Below, piece after piece: positions 1 through 5,309 of a stretch of 6,324 nucleotides of DNA. Where the stretch lies: NCBI GenBank assembly GCA_019243895.1, contig JAFATP010000277.1, positions 1-6,324 of the forward strand, read 5' to 3'. The number at the start of each line of letters is the position of its first letter. The stretch's first letter is position 1. Made by a program: the position numbers and the translations under genes. A model generated the notes under the pieces. That model worked only from the letters and a program-made list of their open reading frames with translations, ran no database searches and was not told the origin of the DNA. This stretch comes from Alphaproteobacteria bacterium (lineage in GTDB: Bacteria; Pseudomonadota; Alphaproteobacteria; Rickettsiales; SXRF01).

Positions 1-349
1 CGGACATGATGTCGTTGACGATGGCTTTTTCCGATCCCGCCTCCAGCAGTCGGGCATAAGCGGCGCTTTCGGTTTTTTCGCCGTTGCCGAGCACATGGTC
101 CACTTCGGGCATGGCGGCATACTCATCCGGGTGAATCTGGGCCGCGCAGCCGGTGACGATGATGCGCGCCGCGGGATGCTCTCTGCGCGCCTTGCGGATG
201 GCCTGGCGCACCTGGCGCTCCGCCTCCTCCGTCACCGCGCAGGAATTGATCACCAGCGTATTCCGCACCCCCGCATGCACCGCGGCGGCGCGGATAACTT
301 CGCCTTCATAGGCGTTCAGCCTGCACCCGAAATTGATGACGTTGATCAT
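1..349 (-). CDS. mtaB: MtaB, tRNA t6A37 methylthiotransferase (N-terminal part; runs off the left edge)
   Basis: This is the first 116 codons of a radical-SAM methylthiotransferase; the 3' part lies outside the window. MtaB adds a methylthio group to C2 of N6-threonylcarbamoyladenosine at tRNA position 37. What is visible is the N-terminal UPF0004-type domain with its three cluster-binding cysteines: Cys9 in NFGCRLNAYEGE, Cys37 in NSCAVT and Cys68 in TGCAAQ. The FGCRLN form points to MtaB; MiaB usually has YGCQMN and RimO has LGC.KN. The radical-SAM CxxxCxxC motif and the TRAM domain would lie downstream and cannot be checked. The ATG at 349 is chosen because the family begins a few residues before FGCRLN and an in-frame stop lies just upstream; the ribosome binding site is weak. 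The gene begins 39 bases after the MerR stop on the same strand, so co-transcription is likely. Confidence 0.9.
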   Translation of the reverse strand, partial: MINVINFGCRLNAYEGEVIRAAAVHAGVRNTLVINSCAVTEEAERQVRQAIRKARREHPAARIIVTGCAAQIHPDEYAAMPEVDHVLGNGEKTESAAYARLLEAGSEKAIVNDIMS

Positions 350-388
350 ATTACTTAAGGATACACGTTAAGCCGATGCGCCGCCGGC

Positions 389-949
389 TCAGGCGTCCAT
401 CAATTCGCGCGCCGCTTCGCGCAGGCGCAGCAGCTCGTCATGGATGGATTGCAGCGACTTGCGCCGATCCTGCACGTCGGCAGGCTTTTCCGGCGCATCC
501 AGCATCTTGAATAAGGGCGTATCGTGCATATCCGGCGCAGGCTTGCGCGGCTTGGCTTTCGTGGAGGTTGATTTCTGCATGACGTCTTTCGCTTTGCGTG
601 CTTGTGCGAAGGCTTTCCGCGCGCCTCGGATGGTGTAGCCTTGTTTGTAGAGCAGGTGTTTGATGGTGAGAAGCGTTTCCACATCCTGCGGCCGGTAATA
701 GCGCCGCCCGCCTTTCAGCTTCAGCGGTTTCAGCTGATTGAACTTGGTTTCCCAGAAGCGCAGCACATGCTGCGGCAACGCCAGAAGCCGCGCCGCCTCG
801 CTGATGGTTTTAAAGGCGTGCAGGGTTTTCTTTTCCTGCATTTCTTTCACCGGCGCGCGGCGTTTTTCCGGGCGAGGTTCAATATGCTCGAAAAGATCCG
901 GCTCGGGAAGCGCTGGTTTTGCGGAAGGTTGCACGGAGGCCATTGCCAC
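389..949 (-). CDS. MerR family transcriptional regulator
   Basis: A DNA-binding regulator of the MerR superfamily, 186 residues if started at the GTG at 949. The winged helix-turn-helix spans about residues 46-115: recognition region [20 protein letters not shown], then the wing [12 protein letters not shown] (79-90) and [11 protein letters not shown]. The C-terminal part has a basic, low-complexity linker (about 120-160) and ends in a charged helix (about 162-186) that could be a dimerisation coiled coil. The protein has no cysteine, so it is not a classical metal sensor; no ligand domain is recognisable. Regulators of this type follow ihfA in many alphaproteobacteria, but their targets are not established. 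The start is uncertain. The GTG at 949 (3 bases after the ihfA stop) and ATG at 943 lack a good Shine-Dalgarno, while the ATG at 841 (Met37) follows GGTGA at 5 bases and would give an N-terminus of the usual length for this family. Confidence 0.9.
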   Translation of the reverse strand: MAMASVQPSAKPALPEPDLFEHIEPRPEKRRAPVKEMQEKKTLHAFKTISEAARLLALPQHVLRFWETKFNQLKPLKLKGGRRYYRPQDVETLLTIKHLLYKQGYTIRGARKAFAQARKAKDVMQKSTSTKAKPRKPAPDMHDTPLFKMLDAPEKPADVQDRRKSLQSIHDELLRLREAARELMDA

Positions 950-952
950 GAA

Positions 953-1261
953 CTAGAATTTCTTGGCCAGGGTGCCGTTGACTTTTGATTTAAGAAGATT
1001 GGAAGCATTGAACGACAGCACCGTGCGCGAGGTGATGGGCACTTCCACGCCGGTTTTCGGGTTCCGGCCGACGCGCTCTTTTTTCTTGCGCAGCGAAAAG
1101 GTGCCGAAGGAGGAGAGCTTCACCATCTCGCCCTGTTCCAGAGCCAGGCACATTTCATCAATCACGGCGTCCACCAGGGCGCTGCATTCCTGCATGGAAA
1201 GCCCTAAATCTTTATAAACGGCTGCGCTTAGATCCGCTCGTGTTAATGTTTTTTCGGTCAT
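953..1261 (-). CDS. ihfA: Integration host factor subunit alpha
   Basis: A DNABII-family nucleoid protein of 102 residues. It pairs with IHF-beta, binds specific sites in the minor groove and bends DNA sharply, acting in transcription, replication and recombination. The sequence shows the N-terminal helices (LTRADLSAAVYKDLGL), the strand segment VKLSSFGTF (47-55) and the beta-arm signature GRNPKTG (65-71) with intercalating Pro68. The C-terminal helix is SNLLKSKVNG. The length, N-terminus and position after fabH and before merR favour IHF-alpha over HU or IHF-beta. The ATG at 1261 is preceded by GAGAGAGGTAGGAA, with AGG seven bases from the start. The gene lies 56 bases after fabH with no clear terminator between them, and its stop is 3 bases before the GTG of the MerR frame, so it is probably transcribed with both neighbours. 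Confidence 0.96.
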   Translation of the reverse strand: MTEKTLTRADLSAAVYKDLGLSMQECSALVDAVIDEMCLALEQGEMVKLSSFGTFSLRKKKERVGRNPKTGVEVPITSRTVLSFNASNLLKSKVNGTLAKKF

Positions 1262-1317
1262 ATGGGTTCCTACCTCTCTCTAGCTTAAAATGTCAACAGC
1301 TTGAACGGCTTCGCTTT

Positions 1318-2286
1318 TTACCATCTTATAATACAGCTTCCCCAGGTAAGTCCAGCACCAAGTGCAGCCAATGCCACTAACTGGCCGGTTTTAAGCCGCC
1401 CGTCCGCTTTCGCAGCGGCCAGCGCCAGCGGAATGGAGGCGGCGGAGGTATTGGCATGCAGCGCCACTGTGGAGACCACGCGTGATTCGGGGATGCCCAC
1501 GCGCTGCGCCACGCTGGCCAGGATGCGCCAGTTGGCCTGATGCGGCACCAGCCAGTCGATATCCTCTGCGCGCAGCCTAAGCGCGTAAAGCCCCGCCTCC
1601 AGCGATTCCGACATCTTGGCCACGGCATGACGGAAGATTTCCCTGCCCTGCATGGTCAGCGTGCCGGCCTCCTTCGTTGCGGAAACGCCTCCCGTGGTGG
1701 CCAGCAGATCGCCGTAGCGTCCTTCGGCGTCGATATGCGCGTAAAGCATTCCCCTTCCCGCCGCTTCGCTTTCCTCCGCCGCTTCCAGCACCACCGCGCC
1801 CGCGCCGTCGCCGAACAGGATGCAAGTGCCTCGATCCTCCCAGTTCAGAATGCGCGAATAGGTTTCCGCGCCGATCACCAGCGCGCGCGTGGCACGCCCG
1901 CAGCGCAACAGGCTATCGGCCACCGTCAGCGCATAGACGAACCCGGAGCAGGCGGCATTGACGTCCATCGCAGGAGCGCGCTGCATGCCGAGCTTATGCT
2001 GAATGCGCGTGGCGGTGGCGGGCATGGTTTCATCCGGCGTCGTAGTGCCAACGACGATCAGGTCAATCGCCTCCGGGGTCAAGCCCGCATCGGAGAGCGC
2101 CGCCCGCGCCGCTGCCGCGCCCAGATCCGAGGTGCGCTCATCGTCTGCGGCGAGGTGACGCTGGCGGATGCCGGTGCGCTCCACGATCCACGCATCGCTG
2201 GTGTCGAGCGAGGCGGGCAGTTCCGCGTTCAGCATCACGCGCCGCGGCAAATAGCTTCCCACACCGGTGATTACGCCGCGCTTCAT
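1318..2286 (-). CDS. fabH: Beta-ketoacyl-ACP synthase III (FabH)
   Basis: A cytoplasmic thiolase-fold condensing enzyme of 322 residues that starts type II fatty acid synthesis by joining an acyl-CoA primer, usually acetyl-CoA, to malonyl-ACP. The full catalytic triad is present: Cys113 in NAACSGF, His249 in VPHQANWRI and Asn279 in HANTSAASIP. Other family marks are TSDAWIVERTGIRQRH near the N-terminus (residues 29-44), LFGDGAGAVVL (157-167) and the C-terminal GAGLTWGS (310-317). The length is normal for FabH. The ATG at 2286 follows the plsX stop after one base (TAG-C-ATG). There is no good Shine-Dalgarno at normal spacing, so translation is probably coupled to plsX. Primer preference (acetyl versus branched) cannot be read from the sequence. 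Confidence 0.97.
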   Translation of the reverse strand: MKRGVITGVGSYLPRRVMLNAELPASLDTSDAWIVERTGIRQRHLAADDERTSDLGAAAARAALSDAGLTPEAIDLIVVGTTTPDETMPATATRIQHKLGMQRAPAMDVNAACSGFVYALTVADSLLRCGRATRALVIGAETYSRILNWEDRGTCILFGDGAGAVVLEAAEESEAAGRGMLYAHIDAEGRYGDLLATTGGVSATKEAGTLTMQGREIFRHAVAKMSESLEAGLYALRLRAEDIDWLVPHQANWRILASVAQRVGIPESRVVSTVALHANTSAASIPLALAAAKADGRLKTGQLVALAALGAGLTWGSCIIRW

Positions 2287-2287
2287 G

Positions 2288-3355
2288 CTAACGCAGCGCC
2301 TCTTGCACCGGCAGGATCTCCGCCGAGGCGGGTGTGCTTTTCTCGTAGCAGGCCAGCTCGGCGATGATCTTATGGTTGATATCGTGCGCCGCCAGATCCA
2401 CCGCCACGCTGATGGCGTTGCAGAAGGCGTAGGCGTCCGCCCGGCCGTGGCTTTTCACCGCGATGCCGTTTAAGCCCACGAACATGGCGCCGTTGCGGCT
2501 GCGCGAATCCAGCTTGTCGCGCACCGCCGTCAGCGCGCGCTTGCCCAGCAGCGCGCTCAAGCGGCTGCTCCAGGTGCTGGTGAAGGCGTCTCTCATATAG
2601 GCGCGAATGAGACGGCCGGTGCCTTCGGCCATTTTCAGCGCCACATTGCCGGTGAAGCCGTCGGTCACCACCACGTCCACGGTGCCCTCTGGAATGTGAT
2701 TGCCTTCCACGAACCCGTGAAAGTCCAATCCGCCGCCATGCTCGCGCAGCATGTTGGCAGCTTCCTGCAGCGCCTCATGACCTTTTTGGTCCTCGGAGCC
2801 GATATTGAGCAGGCCGATCTTCGGGCGGTTGAGGCCCAGCGCGGCGCGGGCATAGGCATCGCCCATGATGGCGAAATGCAGCAGGTCGCGCGCATCGCAG
2901 CTGACATTGGCGCCCAGGTCCAGCATCACGCATTCGCCGCGCAGCGTGGGAAAGGTGGCGACGATCGCGGGGCGGGAGATGCCGGGCAGCGTGCGCAGCA
3001 CGATCTTGGCCATGGCCATCAGCGCTCCGGTGTTGCCAGCGGAGACCACACCGAAGGCCCTGCCCTCCTGCACCGCGTCGATGGCAAGCCGCATGCTGGA
3101 ATTTTTGCCCTGCCGCACCGCCACGGACGGTTTTTCGTCCATCGCAATCACGGAAGTGGTGTGAAGAATGCTGCTGGCGGCCTTAAGTGGGGGCATGGCG
3201 GCCAGTAGAGGTTCAAGCCGCTCGGAATCTCCGCATAGCAGGAAGCGCAGGCCGGGGTGGCGCACCAATGCAAGAGACGCGCCTTTAAGGACGCAGGCGG
3301 GGGCATTGTCCCCTCCCATGGCGTCCAGCACAAGCGGAAGCGTAAGCGGCTTCAC
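2288..3355 (-). CDS. plsX: Phosphate acyltransferase PlsX
   Basis: A 355-residue peripheral enzyme that converts acyl-ACP and phosphate into acyl-phosphate. PlsY then uses the acyl-phosphate to acylate glycerol-3-phosphate, the first step of phospholipid synthesis. Family motifs are in order: LDAMGGDNAP (10-19), VSAGNTGALMA (104-114), LDLGANV (145-151), NIGSEDQKG (184-192), FVEGNHIPEG (215-224), TDGFTGNVALK (231-241) and GLNGIAVKSHG (294-304). The start is the GTG at 3355, because the MGGD motif begins only ten residues later and an AAGG Shine-Dalgarno lies seven bases upstream. The gene sits 18 bases after rpmF and one base before fabH, the conserved rpmF-plsX-fabH order, consistent with coupling membrane lipid synthesis to growth. 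The C-terminal tail after about residue 340 is poorly conserved. Nothing suggests damage. Confidence 0.97.
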   Translation of the reverse strand: MKPLTLPLVLDAMGGDNAPACVLKGASLALVRHPGLRFLLCGDSERLEPLLAAMPPLKAASSILHTTSVIAMDEKPSVAVRQGKNSSMRLAIDAVQEGRAFGVVSAGNTGALMAMAKIVLRTLPGISRPAIVATFPTLRGECVMLDLGANVSCDARDLLHFAIMGDAYARAALGLNRPKIGLLNIGSEDQKGHEALQEAANMLREHGGGLDFHGFVEGNHIPEGTVDVVVTDGFTGNVALKMAEGTGRLIRAYMRDAFTSTWSSRLSALLGKRALTAVRDKLDSRSRNGAMFVGLNGIAVKSHGRADAYAFCNAISVAVDLAAHDINHKIIAELACYEKSTPASAEILPVQEALR

Positions 3356-3362
3356 ACTAGCA

Positions 3363-3366
3363 CCTT
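3363..3366 (-). promoter_or_regulatory. Ribosome binding site of plsX
   Basis: AAGG on the minus strand, seven bases before the GTG at 3355. It lies in the 18-base gap after the rpmF stop and supports GTG as the plsX start, since no usable ATG occurs ahead of the MGGD motif. Confidence 0.7.
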
Positions 3367-3373
3367 AATCGCG

Positions 3374-3556
3374 CTAAGGACGAACCTTGGCGGTAGTCAC
3401 CTGGCGGCCGTTGTAATACCCGTCGGCGGACACATGGTGGGGACGCTTCAACTGGCCGGTAGTCTTATCCTCCCCCACCGTGACCGCTTTCAGTGCGTGA
3501 TGGGAACGGCGCATGTTGCGCCGGGAAGGACTGACTTTTCTCTTGGGTACCGCCAT
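3374..3556 (-). CDS. rpmF: 50S ribosomal protein L32
   Basis: A 60-residue basic component of the large ribosomal subunit. The N-terminus [20 protein letters not shown] is diagnostic, followed by ALKA, the GQLKRPHHV segment (about 34-42) and YNGRQV near the end. It has no cysteines, so it is the non-zinc form. The [11 protein letters not shown] stretch resembles L32 of Rickettsiales and related alphaproteobacteria. The ATG at 3556 has AGGTGA three bases upstream (AGG core six bases away). It is the first gene of the proposed rpmF-plsX-fabH-ihfA-merR-mtaB operon and has a candidate promoter directly upstream. In many bacteria a DUF177/YceD gene precedes rpmF or plsX; here the upstream neighbour is an unrelated exported protein. 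Confidence 0.97.
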   Translation of the reverse strand: MAVPKRKVSPSRRNMRRSHHALKAVTVGEDKTTGQLKRPHHVSADGYYNGRQVTTAKVRP

Positions 3557-3589
3557 GACTCACCTGCCTCTTAAAGTTTCGAGGGTTCT

Positions 3590-3617
3590 GTGATACAGGA
3601 AAACACGCCGATGGCAA
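3590..3617 (-). promoter_or_regulatory. Candidate sigma70 promoter for the rpmF-plsX-fabH operon
   Basis: On the minus strand, TTGCCA (3617-3612; 5 of 6 matches to the -35 consensus) is followed after 16 bases by TATCAC (3595-3590; 4 of 6 matches to -10). Transcription would start near 3583, leaving a leader of about 27 bases to the rpmF ATG. The position in the only sizeable gap upstream of rpmF supports it. It is read by eye and not measured. Confidence 0.55.
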
Positions 3618-3665
3618 AGGATTTTTAGGCCGGCGGTGCTCTTCAATGCAGGTTTCTACACCGCA

Positions 3666-4262
3666 TTAATTCATGATCTGCCATTTGCCGTCCGGGTCCA
3701 TGCAGGCAGTGCCATATGTTTCCTGCCGGCGGCCGCCCACGGTAATAACGGATTGATATTCCCGGCAATACCTGCCTTCCGCGCGGTATTCCCGCACCGG
3801 GGTCACGGCATAATACTGGCTGGAGTCGGGCCCATACCATGTCACCGGCGCGTTCAGCGGCGCGGTGGCGATAACCTGCTGGGCGCAATGCTGCACCCCT
3901 GCGCCGTACTGCCCCCCCAGCATGCCCCCCAGCAGCGCGCCGCCCACAATGGCCGCTGCGTTGCCGCTGCCCCGGCCGACGGTGCTGCCGACCGCGCCGC
4001 CGGCCACGCCTCCTAAAATCATCGGCAGCGGATTATATTCCTGCGTGCAGACAACCGGGCCCGGCGCATATGCCGGCGGATACGCAGGATATTCCGGCGG
4101 CGGGGGATAAGCGGGGTAAGCATAAACCGGCGCAGGGGCATAAACCGGGTAGGCCGGGGCGACATAGACGCCCCCATATTCATGCCAGGGCCGCGCCAGC
4201 GCATCCTGCGCGACCGCACATACCGTTACCGCCGCCGCGGCGGCAAGAGGAAATCGTTTCAT
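3666..4262 (-). CDS. Exported glycine-zipper protein of the rickettsial 17 kDa surface antigen type
   Basis: From the ATG at 4262 this encodes 198 residues. A signal peptide (residues 1-23: MKR, then a hydrophobic Ala/Val core) ends in QDALA, a likely signal peptidase I site. The only nearby cysteine, in VTVCAVA, lacks a small residue before it, so a lipoprotein is unlikely. Next comes a Pro/Tyr/Ala-rich stretch (about 25-71) with repeated YPAYPP and YAPAP units. A glycine zipper (about 82-117) with ILGGVAGGAVG and IVGGALLGGMLGG is expected to insert in a membrane as a hairpin. The C-terminal domain (about 128-198) has GRYCREYQ, TVGGRRQETYGTAC and DPDGKWQI, matching the C-terminal domain of 17 kDa surface antigens. 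Four cysteines (72, 126, 166, 187) could form disulfides. The frame is open to an ATG at 4331, but those 23 extra residues are highly charged and precede the signal peptide. The precise function is unknown; an outer-membrane or envelope location is inferred. Confidence 0.85.
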   Translation of the reverse strand: MKRFPLAAAAAVTVCAVAQDALARPWHEYGGVYVAPAYPVYAPAPVYAYPAYPPPPEYPAYPPAYAPGPVVCTQEYNPLPMILGGVAGGAVGSTVGRGSGNAAAIVGGALLGGMLGGQYGAGVQHCAQQVIATAPLNAPVTWYGPDSSQYYAVTPVREYRAEGRYCREYQSVITVGGRRQETYGTACMDPDGKWQIMN

Positions 4263-4269
4263 AGCCTTT

Positions 4270-4274
4270 TCCTT
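4270..4274 (-). promoter_or_regulatory. Ribosome binding site deciding the start of the glycine-zipper gene
   Basis: AAGGA on the minus strand, seven bases before the ATG at 4262. It is a better match than anything upstream of the ATG at 4331 and agrees with the signal peptide beginning at 4262. A third ATG at 4277 has GAGG six bases upstream and would add five residues (MKEKA) to the n-region, so it cannot be excluded. Confidence 0.65.
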
Positions 4275-4356
4275 CATTAAGAGCCTCGCCTTGCTTTTAC
4301 GTTCCAGCCGCGCCAAATCTTCGGTATTCATGCTTAGCGCGGCAAGGATTACCCGG

Positions 4357-4385
4357 CTTATACTTCCGCATTACCAAAGTGTCAT
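4357..4385 (-). promoter_or_regulatory. Candidate sigma70 promoter for the glycine-zipper gene
   Basis: On the minus strand, ATGACA (4385-4380; 5 of 6 matches to -35) and TATAAG (4362-4357; 5 of 6 matches to -10) are separated by exactly 17 bases. This is the best promoter match I found in the window. Transcription would start near 4350, giving a leader of about 88 bases to the ATG at 4262, or about 19 to the ATG at 4331. Confidence 0.65.
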
Positions 4386-4402
4386 ATAGCGGGGCCGCCA
4401 TA
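4385..4402 (-). terminator. Short hairpin after the C26 hydrolase gene, possible weak terminator
   Basis: Directly after the TAA of the upstream gene, the minus strand can fold into a seven-pair stem (TATGGCG with CGCTATA, one G-U pair) around a GCCC loop. No run of T follows, so it is not a canonical Rho-independent terminator. It could slow polymerase or stabilise the transcript end just before the next promoter. Confidence 0.25.
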
Positions 4403-4404
4403 AA

Positions 4405-5256
4405 TTATCCATCGCAAGCTTTCGCCGCGGCAAAGGCGGCGGCCTGCCGGATCAGATGGCGCGCGATGCGCACGCCGATAGGGCTGGCGCTGAATTCCGG
4501 ATGCCACTGCACGCCCAAGATGAATTGGTCTTTATAAACGCCTTGCGGATGTGCCTCCACCGCTTCCACGATGAAGCGCGCCGCGCCGCCCGGTAACGGA
4601 ATGGCGTCAGACAGGGCGCAGGCTTTCAAATCCGGCGCCACCATGTCTATCACCTGATGGTGCATACTGTTTTCCATGATGACTTTCGGCCGTGCGGAAC
4701 AATGGCTGGTGGTGAACGGCATCGGGATATCGGCGGCGATTCCCGCGAGCGCGGTGCCGCCCTCGATCAGGATAGGCACCACCGCCGTGGCCGGATCAAT
4801 GCCGTGCTCCTGCTGCGCCAGCTTGTTGTGCCCCACTATGTCCGGCAGGTGCTGGTGCAGCGTGCCGCCGCACAACACGTTTAAGCGCTGCATGCCGCCG
4901 CAGATGCCCAGGATCGGCATCCGGGCCGTCAGGGCCATGCTCAGCATCGCTTCCTCATAATCCGCGCGCGCGGTGCTGTGCGGGCAGCGTGACTCGCATT
5001 GCGTGGCGGGATGCACGCGCCGGTTGGGATGACCTTCCGGGTAGCGGTGGATGTATTTCCGGGGATTAATGTCGCTGTCGTTTCCCATCACAACCAGTCC
5101 GTCAATGCAGCGGAAATCCTCCTCCGGCTGGCGCCCGTTATGCTCGCATATCACCAGAGCGGCGGCGTTATTTTCTTCGATTTTTTTTGCCATCGCCCGC
5201 ACGGAGGCGGAGACGGAGTCTCTGCCGCTGATGCCGATAATCACGGATGATTTCAT
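4405..5256 (-). CDS. Class I glutamine amidotransferase-like hydrolase, peptidase C26 (gamma-glutamyl-GABA hydrolase family)
   Basis: A 283-residue cytoplasmic protein with the class I GATase fold. The catalytic triad is visible: nucleophile Cys119 in LGICGGMQRLNV, and His252 and Glu254 in GVQWHPEF. GGTLHQHLPD follows the nucleophile strand, as in PuuD-type enzymes, which cleave gamma-glutamyl-gamma-aminobutyrate in putrescine breakdown. No synthetase domain is fused, so it should act as a free-standing hydrolase. No other putrescine or polyamine genes are nearby, so the true substrate is open; gamma-glutamyl peptides or amides are possible. One oddity is that the usual GGxDVxP motif of the oxyanion strand reads VMGNDSDINP (56-65). 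A Cys/His-bearing insert (about 82-93) follows the arginine-rich NRRVHP. The ATG at 5256 agrees with the family start (VIIGISGR), but its Shine-Dalgarno is weak. It lies 53 bases after the GH5 gene on the same strand with no clear promoter between, so co-transcription is possible. Confidence 0.85.
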   Translation of the reverse strand: MKSSVIIGISGRDSVSASVRAMAKKIEENNAAALVICEHNGRQPEEDFRCIDGLVVMGNDSDINPRKYIHRYPEGHPNRRVHPATQCESRCPHSTARADYEEAMLSMALTARMPILGICGGMQRLNVLCGGTLHQHLPDIVGHNKLAQQEHGIDPATAVVPILIEGGTALAGIAADIPMPFTTSHCSARPKVIMENSMHHQVIDMVAPDLKACALSDAIPLPGGAARFIVEAVEAHPQGVYKDQFILGVQWHPEFSASPIGVRIARHLIRQAAAFAAAKACDG

Positions 5257-5309
5257 AGCACGCTGCTCGCTATCTTCAGTTTACGTGTACATTGTTTACT
5301 CTTCGTTAA

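Noticed and set aside
602..988. A 128-codon plus-strand frame across the merR gene and the end of ihfA
   Set aside because: It covers two well-supported minus-strand genes and has no recognisable domain or ribosome binding site; it is a shadow frame.
1262..1317. A perfect TTGACA on the minus strand in the fabH-ihfA gap, a possible internal promoter
   Set aside because: At 17-18 bases downstream only TAGGAA or GTAGGA is found. This is a poor -10 that overlaps the ihfA ribosome binding site and would start transcription at about the start codon.
1540..2367. A 275-codon open frame on the plus strand opposite fabH
   Set aside because: It is antisense to an intact fabH with all catalytic residues, its product is Arg/Gly/His-rich without any recognisable motif, and long antisense frames are expected in G+C-rich coding DNA.
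2696..3208. A 170-codon plus-strand frame inside plsX
   Set aside because: It is His/Gln/Gly-rich shadow sequence opposite conserved PlsX motifs.
3633..3664. Inverted repeat GCGGTG/CACCGC after the glycine-zipper gene as a terminator
   Set aside because: The stem is only six pairs with a 20-base loop, and no run of T follows on the minus strand.
4018..4190. Repetitive sequence in the glycine-zipper gene as a DNA repeat or CRISPR-like array
   Set aside because: The repetition reflects Pro/Tyr/Ala codons within the reading frame; units are irregular and have no spacers.
5279..5299. Direct repeat GTTTAC twice with a period of 15 bases, with a TGTACA palindrome between, upstream of the C26 hydrolase
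   Set aside because: The repeats are exact but short, and I found no promoter around them; a six-base repeat in an A+T-rich gap can arise by chance. Conservation in relatives would be needed to call it an operator.
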